This document shows positions 1-9,818 of a DNA stretch of 64,000 nucleotides, in pieces; position 1 is the stretch's first letter; each line of letters begins with the position of its first letter. The translations under genes and the position numbers were made by a program. The stretch is from Nocardia bhagyanarayanae (GTDB lineage: Bacteria > Actinomycetota > Actinomycetes > Mycobacteriales > Mycobacteriaceae), in the NCBI RefSeq assembly GCF_006716565.1, contig NZ_VFPG01000001.1:4650001-4714000 (forward strand). The letters run 5' to 3'. Under the pieces are notes generated by a model. That model did not search any database and was not told where the DNA came from. It saw only the letters and a list, made by a program, of their open reading frames with translations.

Positions 1-1
1 C

Positions 2-1486
2 GCGTTGATCGAGGCGGGCCCGAGGGACACCGCCGAGGAGATCCATATCCCGGTGGCGTTCCCGGCGCTGTTCAAGGGTCCGCTCGACTGGGATCTCGAC
101 AGCGAGCCGGAGCCGGGGCTCGGCGGTCGACGCGCCTACCTGCCCCGCGGGCGCGTGCTCGGCGGCTCCAGCTCGATGAACGCCATGATCTACATCCGCG
201 GCGCCAAGGCCGACTACGACGAGTGGGCGGCGGCCGGCGCGGACGGGTGGAGCTACGACGAGGTGCTGCCGTACTTCTTGAAGTCGGAGGACAACGAGCG
301 CGGCAAGGACGCCTACCACGGCGTCGGCGGTCCGCTGTCGGTGAGCGACGGGCGTTCCCTGCACCCGCTGTGCGACGCCTACCTCGCGGCCGCCGAGCAG
401 GCCGGATACTCGCGCAACGAGGACTTCAACGGCGTGACCCAGCTGGGCGTCGGCCGCTACCAGCTGACCCAGCGCAACGGGATGCGCTGTAGCACGGCCG
501 TGGCCTTCCTGCATCCCGCGCTGGAACGGCCGAACCTCACGGTGATCACCGGCGCCGTCGCCCAGCGCGTGCTGTTCGACGGCGACCGGGCGACCGGCGT
601 CGCGATCGTCCAGGACGGCGAGCAGCGCGTGATCGACGCGCGACGCGAGGTGGTGCTCGCGGCGGGCGCCTATGGGTCGGCGCACCTGTTGCTGCTGTCG
701 GGAGTCGGTCCCGCCGAACAACTTTCGGCGTTCGGCATCGACGTGGTCCGCGACCTCCCCGTTGGCGAACACCTGCAGGATCACCCGTCGGTGTTCCTCA
801 ACTATCGCACCGACCGGGAATCCCTGATGACCGCGCTCACCGGCGAGAACGTCGCGCTGCTGCAAGAGCACGGGCGCGGGCCGTTGACGTCGAACGTGGG
901 GGAGGCCGGTGGATTCATCCAGACTCGCGCCGGCTTGGCCGGCCCCGACGTGCAGTTCCACCAGGCGCCGGTGCTCTTCCACGAGGAGGGCTTGGGCGCG
1001 CCCGTCACGCACGGCTTCGCCATGGGCGCCTGCGTGATCAAACCGACCAGTCGCGGGCGCCTTTCGCTGCGCTCGGCCTCGCCGGGCAGCGCGCCGCGGA
1101 TCGTGCACAACTATCTGACCACCGAAGAGGACCGCGCCAGCATGGTCGCCGGTCTACGGATCGTCCTAGAGATGGCGGCCCAGCCCGCCCTGCGCGAGGT
1201 CATCACCGGCGAATTCAGCATTCCCGCCTCGGATTCCGACGCCGACCTGCTCGACTTCGCCCGCCGCACCGCACAGACGCTCTACCACCCGACCTCGACT
1301 TGCGCGATCGGGGCGGTGGTCGATCCACGGCTGCGCGTGTTCGGCCTGCGCGGCCTGCGGGTCGCCGACGCCTCGGTGATGCCCAGCGTGGTACGCGGCA
1401 ACACCAACGCCCCGACGATCATGATCGGCGAGAAGGCCGCCGCGATGATCGCCGAGGAACTCGAATCGGAAGGAACCGTGCGATGA
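2..1486 (+). CDS. GMC family oxidoreductase (choline dehydrogenase-like), 5' end outside window
   Basis: FAD-dependent glucose-methanol-choline oxidoreductase that would oxidise an alcohol to an aldehyde. The window opens inside the N-terminal dinucleotide fold: the first visible residues (IEAGPRD) are the usual continuation of the FAD-binding beta strand, so about 30 residues are missing upstream. Visible motifs are GGSSSMNAMIYIRG (GMC signature 1), AAGAYGSAHLLLLSGVGP (signature 2), and the C-terminal catalytic region with YHPTSTCAIG (active-site His) followed by GNTNAPTIMIGEKAA (partner Asn and FAD contact). The stop overlaps the start of the aldehyde dehydrogenase by four bases (ATGA), so the two are translated together and probably perform consecutive oxidations of one alcohol. 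The substrate cannot be read from sequence. Confidence 0.93.
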   Translation, partial: ALIEAGPRDTAEEIHIPVAFPALFKGPLDWDLDSEPEPGLGGRRAYLPRGRVLGGSSSMNAMIYIRGAKADYDEWAAAGADGWSYDEVLPYFLKSEDNERGKDAYHGVGGPLSVSDGRSLHPLCDAYLAAAEQAGYSRNEDFNGVTQLGVGRYQLTQRNGMRCSTAVAFLHPALERPNLTVITGAVAQRVLFDGDRATGVAIVQDGEQRVIDARREVVLAAGAYGSAHLLLLSGVGPAEQLSAFGIDVVRDLPVGEHLQDHPSVFLNYRTDRESLMTALTGENVALLQEHGRGPLTSNVGEAGGFIQTRAGLAGPDVQFHQAPVLFHEEGLGAPVTHGFAMGACVIKPTSRGRLSLRSASPGSAPRIVHNYLTTEEDRASMVAGLRIVLEMAAQPALREVITGEFSIPASDSDADLLDFARRTAQTLYHPTSTCAIGAVVDPRLRVFGLRGLRVADASVMPSVVRGNTNAPTIMIGEKAAAMIAEELESEGTVR

Positions 1487-3189
1487 CGGCGACGACAGCA
1501 CAAGAGATCGACTCGGCGATCGCGGCCCTGCGACTCGGCGAGATCGAGTGGAGCAGGACACCGTTGCGCGGCCGCCGGGAGCTGCTGGAGCAGATCCACA
1601 CCGCCACAGCGGAATGCGCGCGGGAATGGGTGGAGACCGCCGCCGCGATCAAGGGCCTGGACGCGGACTCCCCGCTGCTCGGTGAGGAATGGGTCAGCGG
1701 CCCGTACTCGCTGCTGACCGGCGCCGCGGCCCTGGCGGAATCGCTGGCCGCTCTCGAAGGCGGCGGCAGTCCGGTCGACGGATACCGGATGCGCGAGGCG
1801 CCCGGTAACCGCACCGCGGTCGACGTCTTCCCCGCGAGCGGCTTCGACCGGTTGCTGCTCAACGGTTTCAGCGCTCAGGTCTGGTCGAAGCCGGGTGTGG
1901 ACGCCGCCACCGTGCGGGCGCGCGCCGGGCTGGGGCAGCGCACACCCGAACGGACCGACGGCATCGCGGTGGTTCTCGGCGCGGGCAACATCTTCTCCAT
2001 CGCGCCGCTGGACGTGCTGTACCAGCTCTACGCGGACAACAGGGTCGTGGTGCTCAAGCTGAACCCGATCACCGACCCCTTGCTTCCCGTCTTCGAGAAG
2101 ATCTTCGCTCCGGCCATCGCCCGCGGCTTCGTGCGGATCGTCACCGGCGGCGCCGACATCGGCACCGCACTGGTGCACCACCCCGACGTCGAGTCGGTGC
2201 ACATGACCGGCAGCGCGCTGACCCACGACGCGATCGTCTTCGGCGCGGGGGCGGACGGCGCCCGGCGCAAGGCCGCGCGAAAGCCGTTGCTGGACAAGCC
2301 CATCACCAGCGAGCTCGGCGGCGTCTCGCCGTCCATCGTGGTGCCGGGCCGATGGTCGCGCGCCGATCTGCGGTTCCAGGCCGAGCACCTGGCGACCCAG
2401 CGGCTGCACAACAACGGCTACAACTGCGTAGCCGCCCAGGTAGCGGTCATCAGCGGGGACTGGCCGCAGAAGCAGCAGTTCCTCGACGAACTGCGAGCCG
2501 CCATGAACCGGGCGCCCGCGCGCACGGCCTACTATCCCGGATCGGCGCAACGGGTGGCCGCGGCGCGGGCGGAATACCCGGAAGCGCAAAAGCTCGGCGC
2601 GCACGGTGAGCGCACGCTCGTCACGGGTCTCGCGCCGATCAAATCGGAGCCCGCGCTGCACACCGAGTACTTCGCACCCGTACTCGGCGTCATCGAGATC
2701 CCCGGAGCCGCGGCGGAATTCCTCGCCGAGGCGGTACGGGTGTGCAACGACGAGTTCGAGGGGACGCTCGGTGCCAACATCATCGCCCATCCTCGGACGA
2801 TGAAGTCGTTGGGCGCCGACTTCGACACCGCCGTCGCGACGCTGCGCTACGGCACCGTGGCGATCAACGCCTGGACCGGCCTCGGCTATCTCACGGCCCG
2901 CGCGAGCTGGGGCGCCTTCCCCGGGCACAGCATCCACGACGTGCAGAGCGGAATCGGCGTGGTGCACAACGCGTTGCTCATCGCCGACCCGGAACGCACG
3001 GTGGTCCGCGGACCGTTCCGGCCGTCGCCGCGCTCGGTGCTGCGCGGTGAGTTCACGCTGTCACCGAAGCCACCGTGGTTCGTGACGAACCGCACCGGCG
3101 CCACGACGCTGCGCCGGTTGACCGATTTCGCCAGAAACCCCCGCGTTTCCGCCCTGCCCGGCATCTTCGCTTCCGCGTTGCGCGGTTGA
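1483..3189 (+). CDS. Aldehyde dehydrogenase family protein
   Basis: 568-aa NAD(P)-dependent aldehyde dehydrogenase superfamily member. I chose ATG 1483, which overlaps the upstream stop as ATGA; an open frame extends further upstream but has no family similarity. Cofactor-fold motifs include VVLGAGNIFSIAPLDVLYQL and VHMTGSALTHDAIVFG; the general-base region is SELGGVSPSIVV and the catalytic cysteine is in NNGYNCVAAQV. Compared with canonical ALDHs (about 490 aa) it is longer and divergent, resembling the group annotated only as aldehyde dehydrogenase family next to GMC oxidoreductases. Coupling to the GMC gene suggests it takes the aldehyde on to the acid. Physiological substrate unknown. Confidence 0.9.
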   Translation: MTATTAQEIDSAIAALRLGEIEWSRTPLRGRRELLEQIHTATAECAREWVETAAAIKGLDADSPLLGEEWVSGPYSLLTGAAALAESLAALEGGGSPVDGYRMREAPGNRTAVDVFPASGFDRLLLNGFSAQVWSKPGVDAATVRARAGLGQRTPERTDGIAVVLGAGNIFSIAPLDVLYQLYADNRVVVLKLNPITDPLLPVFEKIFAPAIARGFVRIVTGGADIGTALVHHPDVESVHMTGSALTHDAIVFGAGADGARRKAARKPLLDKPITSELGGVSPSIVVPGRWSRADLRFQAEHLATQRLHNNGYNCVAAQVAVISGDWPQKQQFLDELRAAMNRAPARTAYYPGSAQRVAAARAEYPEAQKLGAHGERTLVTGLAPIKSEPALHTEYFAPVLGVIEIPGAAAEFLAEAVRVCNDEFEGTLGANIIAHPRTMKSLGADFDTAVATLRYGTVAINAWTGLGYLTARASWGAFPGHSIHDVQSGIGVVHNALLIADPERTVVRGPFRPSPRSVLRGEFTLSPKPPWFVTNRTGATTLRRLTDFARNPRVSALPGIFASALRG

Positions 3190-3246
3190 CGCGACCGACC
3201 GGAGGTTCCAGCGGGTCTCGTCCCGCCGCCCTCGTAACATGGCGGC

Positions 3247-4113
3247 ATGCGCCCTGTCGATCCGGTTCCCCGCGCCGCGGATTTGTGGGACATCGCGGTT
3301 CCGGCACGGCCCGGGCGCATCGCCGGGGTCAGCATGGCCGGGTTTCGGGGCCGGACGACGAGCCCTGTCGACATGCAGGTGGTCCCATACCCGTCGCTCA
3401 CCGTGGCCATCGACTTCGGTGACGGCCTGCTCGTCGACGAGGGCAGCGGCCGTCGGTTCCGCGGCGGTATCGTCACCGGCCTCGCGCCCGGCAGTGTCCG
3501 AGTGGGCGGGCGCGATATCGACTGCCTCCAGATCCGGCTGTCGCCTTCGGTCGCGCACGCGGTGCTCGGCGCGACGTCGGAGTTGAGCGGGACGGTGGTC
3601 GGCCTCGAAGAGGTCTGGGGCCCCGACGCGGGACGAATCCTGGAGCAACTGCACGCCGCCGGGTCGTGGGACGAGCGGTTCGCGATCGCGGAGGCCGCGC
3701 TCCGACGGCGCCACGGGCTGGGCCGGGCGGTCGACCCGCAGGTCGAATTCGCCTGGCGGCAAATGCGATCGAGCCGAGGCGGGGTTCGGGTCGAGCGGCT
3801 GGCGGACGAGATCGGATGGAGCCGTAAGCGGTTGTGGTCGCGGTTCCGATCCCAGGTCGGTCTCACGCCCAAGCGCGCCGCTCAGCTGGTTCGCTTCGAT
3901 CACGCGGTGCACCGCCTCGCCGCGGGACACAGCGCCGCGCTGGTGGCGGCGGAAAGCGGTTACGTCGACCAGTCCCACCTCCACCGGGACGTCGTGGCCT
4001 TCACCGGGGTGACGCCCACCGCCGTCGCCGTCGCGCCGTGGCTGGCGGTCGACGACGTCGCGTGGGCCGACCCCGACCGGATCGGGACAGGCGGCGTGGC
4101 CCTTCGGCGCTGA
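3247..4113 (+). CDS. AraC family transcriptional regulator
   Basis: 288-aa regulator. The C-terminal 100 residues form an AraC/XylS double helix-turn-helix: VRVERLADEIGWSRKRLWSRF is the first helix pair and AAESGYVDQSHLHRDVVAFTGVTP is the conserved second one. The N-terminal 150 residues form a sensor region without a recognisable cupin motif. It lies 57 bp downstream of the aldehyde dehydrogenase and 126 bp upstream of the hydrolase-ABC operon in the same direction. By analogy with YbtA controlling ybtPQ, it may regulate that operon; this is inference from position only. Confidence 0.88.
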   Translation: MRPVDPVPRAADLWDIAVPARPGRIAGVSMAGFRGRTTSPVDMQVVPYPSLTVAIDFGDGLLVDEGSGRRFRGGIVTGLAPGSVRVGGRDIDCLQIRLSPSVAHAVLGATSELSGTVVGLEEVWGPDAGRILEQLHAAGSWDERFAIAEAALRRRHGLGRAVDPQVEFAWRQMRSSRGGVRVERLADEIGWSRKRLWSRFRSQVGLTPKRAAQLVRFDHAVHRLAAGHSAALVAAESGYVDQSHLHRDVVAFTGVTPTAVAVAPWLAVDDVAWADPDRIGTGGVALRR

Positions 4114-4239
4114 CCGCCAGAACGGAACATTTCTCCAATACATCCGGCGCCGCGCTGGCGATGCTGGCAGTCGTACCCGGCGCGGGGTGCTGTCGAGCCG
4201 CGCGCCGGGACGGCAGGCGAAAGCCCATTTGGAGGAAAC

Positions 4240-5250
4240 ATGAACGACGTCACCGGCACCGAACGGCCGCCACTGGGTATTCGGCTGCTGCACGCTTTGG
4301 GCAAGGCGCCCGACTGGTCGACGATGACGGCCGAGGACTTGGCCACCTTCCGCGAGGCCGAGAACCGCAAGCGTTCGTCCCGAACCGCACGGGTGATCAC
4401 CGGATTCCCGGATCGCGACGCCACGATCGGCTGGCGGGAGGTGCGGTTGCCCGATCGTCGGATTCCGGTCCGCGAGTACCGGCAGTCGTCCGGGGGCGGC
4501 GACCTGCCGCTCGTGCTGCACGTGCACGGCGGTGGTTTCGTCGGTACGGCGGCCCAATGCGACTGGGCCAACAGCTATTTCGCCGCGCGCTTGCCCGCGG
4601 TCGTCGTCTCGGTCGAGCACCGTCTCCTCGCACCGGGGACTCCGCTGGCGGCCGCTGTCGACGACGGCTGGGACGTGCTGCTGCATGTGGTGCGGCACGC
4701 CGCGGAGTGGGGAGTGGACCCGGCGCGGACCGCGGTCGTCGGGGAGAGCACCGGCGGCTTGATCGCCGCGCTGGCCGCGATCCGGGCCAGAGAATCCGGC
4801 CTGGAGCTCCGGGCACAGGTATTGGTCAATCCCGTCACCGACCTGAGCGAGACGATGCTCGACTACGACTCGATCACCCGCTACGCGGACAGTCCGACGC
4901 TGAACATGGCGCAGATGCGGCTGTTCCACAGGTTGGCCGTTCCGCCGGGGGCAGATTCTCGTGCGGTGTCGCCCTTGCGCGCCGACGACCTCGGCGGGCT
5001 GGCTCCCGCGCTCGTCGTGGTACCGACCCTCGACCCTTTGGCGGACCACGGCCGCCGGTACGCCGAACGGCTGCTCGAGTCCGGCACTTCCGCGCGGATC
5101 GTCGAACATCCCGGTGCGACGCACGGATACCTCGCCATGCCAGGGGTGGTGCCGCAGGCCAAAGCGGCGCGTGCGGAGATCTTCGAGTTCCTCCGTGGTC
5201 GTCTCGCCGAATCGCGGGCGTTCGCGTCGCGGAAGACCGGTACCCGATGA
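4240..5250 (+). CDS. Alpha/beta hydrolase (hormone-sensitive lipase type)
   Basis: 336-aa alpha/beta hydrolase of the HSL/acetyl-hydrolase class. HGGG (residues 96-99) forms the oxyanion hole, the nucleophile is Ser170 in VVGESTGG, the acid is probably the Asp in VVPTLDPLADHG and the base the His in HPGATHGY. No signal peptide, so cytoplasmic. A GGAGG ribosome site lies 5-8 bases before ATG 4240. The stop overlaps the first ABC gene by four bases (ATGA). Placement in one operon with an IrtAB-like exporter/importer pair suggests it acts on the transported ester or amide, for example releasing iron from an imported siderophore; this is inference. Confidence 0.88.
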   Translation: MNDVTGTERPPLGIRLLHALGKAPDWSTMTAEDLATFREAENRKRSSRTARVITGFPDRDATIGWREVRLPDRRIPVREYRQSSGGGDLPLVLHVHGGGFVGTAAQCDWANSYFAARLPAVVVSVEHRLLAPGTPLAAAVDDGWDVLLHVVRHAAEWGVDPARTAVVGESTGGLIAALAAIRARESGLELRAQVLVNPVTDLSETMLDYDSITRYADSPTLNMAQMRLFHRLAVPPGADSRAVSPLRADDLGGLAPALVVVPTLDPLADHGRRYAERLLESGTSARIVEHPGATHGYLAMPGVVPQAKAARAEIFEFLRGRLAESRAFASRKTGTR

Positions 5251-7073
5251 CCACCACCGAACTCACCAGAACGAGCGAGCGACCCACGGCGGAGGCCGAT
5301 TCCGCGGCGAAACCGAGCATGGCGCGGTTGCTACGCCCGTATCTGGGTGGTTTCGCCGCCGTCGTGGTTCTTCAGGTCCTCGGCGCCGTCGCCGGTCTGG
5401 CGCCGCTGCTCGCGGTCGCGGAATTGGGCCGAGTCCTGTTGTCGCCCGGCGCGATCGATCACGACCATGTCTGGTTCGTGGTGATCGCTGGCGCGGTCGG
5501 CTTGCTGGTCCGGCTGCTGTGCACCGCCGCGTCGGCGGGAATCGGACATTTGCTCGACGACCGAGTGCAACTGTCGTTTCGCAGGCAGTTGGCCGAGCGA
5601 CTGGGCCGGGTACCACTGGGCTGGTTCGCCCGCCGCCGGACCGGTGAATTGGCGAAGGTGGTGGGGGAGGACGTCAGCGCCGTGCACCCGTTCATCGCCC
5701 ACACCCCTGGTGAACTCGTTTCGGCCTTCGTGGTGCCGCTGGTGTCGCTGATCTACTTGTTCACCGTCGACTGGCGGCTCACGCTGATCACCCTCGTCCC
5801 GGTGCTGCTCGCGGTGGCGCTGGTCCCGCTGATGATGACCCCGACCCGGCTGCGCGAGCAGGCGGCGTTCGACGCGGCGATGGGCCGGATCGCGAGTTCG
5901 GTCGTCGAGTTCGTGCAGGGGATCGCGGTGGTCAAGGCGTTCGGCGGATCCGGGCGCGCGCATCGCAAATTCGTCACCGCCGCGGACGATTTCGCCGACA
6001 TCTTCCTGCGGATGGTCCGCGGGCTCGCCGGGGTCGCCGCCGGGATGCAGGTGGCGCTGTCACCGCCGTTCGTGCTGCTCGTCGTGCTGATCGGCGGCAC
6101 GGTGCTGATCACCTCCGGTGGTATGGCCCCGGCCGACCTGCTGCCGTTCATCCTGCTGGGGCTGGGACTGACCGCCCCGGTGGCGGCGCTCGGTCACGGT
6201 TTCGACGACATGCAGGCCGCCGGGCGCGCGGTGGGACGGATCCGGGACGTGCTCGCGGTGCCGTCACTACCCGAGCCCGCGCATCCCGTCGCGCCGCAGG
6301 GGCACCGGGTGGAACTGCGGGACGTCCGATTCGGCTACGAAGCCGATCACGAGGTGCTGCGCGGCATCGACCTGGTGCTCGAGCCCGGAACGGTCACCGC
6401 GCTCGTCGGGCCGTCGGGCAGCGGGAAATCCACGCTGGTTCAGCTGTTGCCGCGGTTCTTCGACCCGACCCACGGTTCGGTCGTTCTCGGCGGCGTCGAT
6501 CTCCGCGACCTCGGCAGCCGGGAGCTCTATCGGACGGTCTCCTTCGTCTTCCAGGACGTTCGGCTGCTGCGCGCGTCGGTCGCGGACAACATCGCGCTGG
6601 CCGTGCCGCACGCCGACCTCGACGACGTGGTGCGCGCCGCTCGGCTGGCGAACATCCACGAACGGATTCTCGAGCTGCCGCGCGGATACGAGACCGTGCT
6701 AGGCGAAGACGCCGGACTGTCCGGCGGTGAGGCCCAACGCATCTCGATCGCCAGGGCGCTGCTCGCCGACGCGCCCGTCCTGGTGCTCGACGAGGCGACC
6801 GCGTTCGCCGACCCGCAGACCGAACAAGCCGTCCGCCGAGCCCTTTCGACGTGGGGCGGCGACCGGACGATCCTGGTCATCGCCCATCGTCTGGAGACGG
6901 TCGCCGACGCCGACACCGTCGTGGTGCTGGAGAACGGATCGATCGTCGAGCGTGGCCGACCCGCCGAACTGCTGGCGCGGAACGGAAAGTTCGCCGCGCT
7001 CTGGCAATCCCAGCGGAGCGCCGCGCACGCGAACTCCGCCGATCAGACACCGCTAGGAGAGTGGCCCCGATGA
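5247..7073 (+). CDS. ABC transporter half (permease-ATPase fusion), IrtA/YbtP-like
   Basis: 608-aa half-transporter: an N-terminal six-helix membrane domain (about residues 20-320) fused to an ATPase. Walker A is LVGPSGSGKST, the signature is LSGGEAQRISIARALL and Walker B is VLVLDEATAFAD. The coupling segment EFVQGIAVVKAFGGSGRAH is characteristic of the YbtP/IrtA branch. Start ATG 5247 overlaps the hydrolase stop; the end overlaps the next ABC gene by four bases. It should pair with the next protein as a heterodimer in the cytoplasmic membrane. Siderophore handling is inferred from family resemblance and from the hydrolase and AraC neighbours; a drug exporter is the alternative. Confidence 0.88.
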   Translation: MTTTELTRTSERPTAEADSAAKPSMARLLRPYLGGFAAVVVLQVLGAVAGLAPLLAVAELGRVLLSPGAIDHDHVWFVVIAGAVGLLVRLLCTAASAGIGHLLDDRVQLSFRRQLAERLGRVPLGWFARRRTGELAKVVGEDVSAVHPFIAHTPGELVSAFVVPLVSLIYLFTVDWRLTLITLVPVLLAVALVPLMMTPTRLREQAAFDAAMGRIASSVVEFVQGIAVVKAFGGSGRAHRKFVTAADDFADIFLRMVRGLAGVAAGMQVALSPPFVLLVVLIGGTVLITSGGMAPADLLPFILLGLGLTAPVAALGHGFDDMQAAGRAVGRIRDVLAVPSLPEPAHPVAPQGHRVELRDVRFGYEADHEVLRGIDLVLEPGTVTALVGPSGSGKSTLVQLLPRFFDPTHGSVVLGGVDLRDLGSRELYRTVSFVFQDVRLLRASVADNIALAVPHADLDDVVRAARLANIHERILELPRGYETVLGEDAGLSGGEAQRISIARALLADAPVLVLDEATAFADPQTEQAVRRALSTWGGDRTILVIAHRLETVADADTVVVLENGSIVERGRPAELLARNGKFAALWQSQRSAAHANSADQTPLGEWPR

Positions 7074-8773
7074 TCCGAATGTTGTTGCGCGTGCTCGGAC
7101 CCGAGTACGCCCGGCCGGTGCGTCGCACCGTTGCCCTGATGACGACGACCGCGATAGTCGAGGGCCTGTCCTACGCGCTGCTGGTTCCGGTGCTGCGGGC
7201 GCTGTTCGGCGACACCCCGGCGGACGCGTGGCCCTGGCTGATCGCGTTCGGAGGCGTGGTCGCGGTCTACGCGGTGCTGCGCTACGTCAGCGATCTGTCC
7301 GGTTTCCACGGCGGGACCACGCTGTTGCGTGGCGTCTATCACCGGCTCGGCGATCATCTGGCCCGGTTGCCCATCGGCTGGTACACGGCGGGACGCGTCG
7401 GGGAGGTGTCCGTGCTGGCCAGTCGCGGTGTGCTGCAGGCGATGAGCGTCATCGCGCATCTGCTTGCGCCGCTGGTCTCCGCCGCGGTGACGCCTCTGAC
7501 GATCGTCGTCGTGATGCTCGCCTTCGACTGGCGGCTGGGGTTGGCCGCGTCGGCGGCCGTGCCGATCGTCGCGGTGGCCCAGGTCTGGACCGGACGCGCG
7601 ACGGCCGCGGCCGATGCCGAGCGGCACGAACGCGACAAGGAGGCGGCCGGTCGAGTCATCGAATACCTCCAGGCCCAGCCGGTTCTGCGAGCGGGCGGCC
7701 GGACCGTCGAACGCTTCCAGCTGCTCGACGACTCGCTGCGCGAAGTCGGGCGCGCGTCCCGCAGGCAGACGCTGTCGACGCTGCCCGGCGTCGTGGGCAT
7801 GGCGCTCGTCGTGCAGGCGATGTTCACCGCGCTGCTGATTCTCGGCGCCTACCTCACGCTCGGCGGAAACATCGGCGCCGCAGAGGTTTTGACGATCCTG
7901 GTGCTCGCCGCCCGCTGCGCCGACCCGCTGTTGTCGCTGGCCGACATGGGCGGTCGGCTCCGGAGCGCACGCTCCGAGCTGAGCAGGCTCGAGGCGGTCT
8001 TGCGCACCGAGCCGCTGCCGGAACCCGGCGAACCCGTCCGGCCGCGACGCCACGACCTCGAGTTCGACTCCGTCGCCTTCCGGCACGGCGACCGAACCGT
8101 ACTCGGCGACGTGTCGTTGCGCCTGCCCGAGGGACAGCGGCTCGCCGTCGTCGGTCCGTCCGGCGCGGGCAAGAGCACGCTGCTGCAATTGGTCGCGCGG
8201 TTCTACGACGTGGACGCCGGTGCGGTGCGCGTGGGCGGGGTGGACGTGCGAGCGATCGACACCGAGGACCTGATGGCGCGGATCGCCATCGTCTTCCAGG
8301 ACGTATATCTCTTCGACGGCACGATCGAGGAGAACATACGTCTCGCCCGTCCCGACGCCGACGACGCCGAGGTGCGCGCGGCCGCGTCCGCGGCGCGGCT
8401 CGACGACGTGATCGAGCGACTGCCCGACGGCTGGGCCACCGCTGTCGGCGAAGGCGGCGCCCTGCTGTCCGGCGGTGAACGCCAACGTGTCTCGATCGCC
8501 CGGGCCCTGCTCAAGAACGCGCCCATCGTCCTGCTGGACGAGGTCACCTCCGCGCTGGACCCGGTGAACGAGGCGGCCGTCCACGAGGGGATCGAGCGGC
8601 TGATGGCGGGGCGGACGGTGGTGATGGTCGCCCACCGCCTGCGGACCGTCCAGCGCGCGGACCGGATCGTCTTCCTGGACGGCGGCCGGATCGTGGAGGA
8701 CGGCAGCCACGAGGAACTGCTGCGGCGGGGCGGGCGCTACGCGGATTTCTGGGGGGTGTCGATGGCGCTGTAG
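7070..8773 (+). CDS. ABC transporter half (permease-ATPase fusion), IrtB/YbtQ-like
   Basis: 567-aa second half-transporter, start overlapping the previous stop (ATGA at 7070). Membrane domain in roughly the first 310 residues, then Walker A VVGPSGAGKST, signature LSGGERQRVSIARALL and Walker B IVLLDEVTSALD followed by the H-loop MVAHRL. The segment RVIEYLQAQPVLRAGGR is typical of the IrtB/YbtQ partner subunits. It is the last gene of the operon that begins at 4240. Both nucleotide sites have complete motifs, so neither half looks degenerate. Confidence 0.88.
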   Translation: MIRMLLRVLGPEYARPVRRTVALMTTTAIVEGLSYALLVPVLRALFGDTPADAWPWLIAFGGVVAVYAVLRYVSDLSGFHGGTTLLRGVYHRLGDHLARLPIGWYTAGRVGEVSVLASRGVLQAMSVIAHLLAPLVSAAVTPLTIVVVMLAFDWRLGLAASAAVPIVAVAQVWTGRATAAADAERHERDKEAAGRVIEYLQAQPVLRAGGRTVERFQLLDDSLREVGRASRRQTLSTLPGVVGMALVVQAMFTALLILGAYLTLGGNIGAAEVLTILVLAARCADPLLSLADMGGRLRSARSELSRLEAVLRTEPLPEPGEPVRPRRHDLEFDSVAFRHGDRTVLGDVSLRLPEGQRLAVVGPSGAGKSTLLQLVARFYDVDAGAVRVGGVDVRAIDTEDLMARIAIVFQDVYLFDGTIEENIRLARPDADDAEVRAAASAARLDDVIERLPDGWATAVGEGGALLSGGERQRVSIARALLKNAPIVLLDEVTSALDPVNEAAVHEGIERLMAGRTVVMVAHRLRTVQRADRIVFLDGGRIVEDGSHEELLRRGGRYADFWGVSMAL

Positions 8774-8948
8774 CGTTCGATCCGAGAACCATCGTCATAG
8801 TGTTGGACGATCAGCGACATCGTCGACAGGACGGCACGTCGACCGAGCGCGTGGTCGTCGTCGAACAGGCGCCCACCGCCACCTCAACGACAACGGCCGA
8901 GCCCATCAGGGACCGGCGTGAGCGCCGCGGTGTCGTTGCTCGGCGGGG

Positions 8949-9818
8949 TCAACCGGTCGTGCGGGGACGGACGACGAGGAGGGGGCATTCGGTGCGGTGC
9001 AGGACGGCGTGGGTGACCGAGCCGAGGGTCATGCCGGGGAATCCGCCGCGGCCGTGGCTGCCGAGCACGATCAGCTGCGCACCGGCGGCGGCTCGCAGCA
9101 CGCGGCGGGCGGGACGGTCTTCGGCGACCACGCGGGTGACCGGAACCTCGGGGTATTTCTCGACGTATCCGGCGAGGCTCCCGGCCAGCAGCGTCTCGGC
9201 TTCGGTCTGCATCTCCGCGCGGGATTCGTAGCGGCCGAACTCCGACCAGGTGTGCACGGCGATCACCTCGGCGCCGCGCAGGAAGGCCTCGTCGAAGGCG
9301 ACCTCGACGGCTTGCGCACTGGAGGGCGAGCCGTCGACGCCGACGACGACCGGCCCGCGCCACGATTCGGATTTCGCTTCGGGGACGACCGCGACGGGTC
9401 CGTGGGCGTGGCGGACCAGCGCGGTGCTCACCGAGCCGAGCACCATACGGCCGAACACGCCGTGGCCGTGGGTGCCGACGACGGTCAGGCGCGCGTCGGC
9501 GGCCCGGCCGGCCAGGACAGGTACCGGGGCGGCATCGTCCACGACCGTGCGGACTTCGATGGTCGCGATCGGTGCTGCCGCGGCTCGCGCGGTGTCGGCC
9601 GCGGTGGCGAGGAGATCGCGTCCGGTGTGACGCCAGGACTCGACGTCGAAGATCGGGCCTGCCATGCTGGGCCCCAAGGCGGGGACGCCGAGGGCGTGGA
9701 TCAGCTGCACGGGGGATCGGTGGCGGGCGGCGTACTGCGCTGCCCAGCGCACGGCGGTCAGGGACTGCTCGGAACCGTCGACTCCGACGACGACGGGCGG
9801 GTCGGTGGTGTCTGACAT
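8949..9818 (-). CDS. Universal stress protein, tandem UspA domains
   Basis: 289-aa protein made of two UspA domains. Each has the ATP-binding signature G-x2-G-x9-G(S): GTHGHGVFGRMVLGSVS in the first and GSHGRGGFPGMTLGSVT in the second, and each opens with VVVGVDGS. Two-domain USPs of this type in mycobacteria belong to dormancy and hypoxia responses. ATG 9818 is chosen because an AGAGAGG ribosome site precedes it and the Usp fold starts right after; an upstream extension of the frame has no similarity. Convergent with the ABC operon and divergent from the SDR at 10021. Confidence 0.92.
   Translation of the reverse strand: MSDTTDPPVVVGVDGSEQSLTAVRWAAQYAARHRSPVQLIHALGVPALGPSMAGPIFDVESWRHTGRDLLATAADTARAAAAPIATIEVRTVVDDAAPVPVLAGRAADARLTVVGTHGHGVFGRMVLGSVSTALVRHAHGPVAVVPEAKSESWRGPVVVGVDGSPSSAQAVEVAFDEAFLRGAEVIAVHTWSEFGRYESRAEMQTEAETLLAGSLAGYVEKYPEVPVTRVVAEDRPARRVLRAAAGAQLIVLGSHGRGGFPGMTLGSVTHAVLHRTECPLLVVRPRTTG

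Noticed and set aside
1282..2967. 561-codon minus-strand frame opposite the aldehyde dehydrogenase
   Set aside because: High-G+C shadow frame without domains; the plus-strand gene has complete catalytic motifs.
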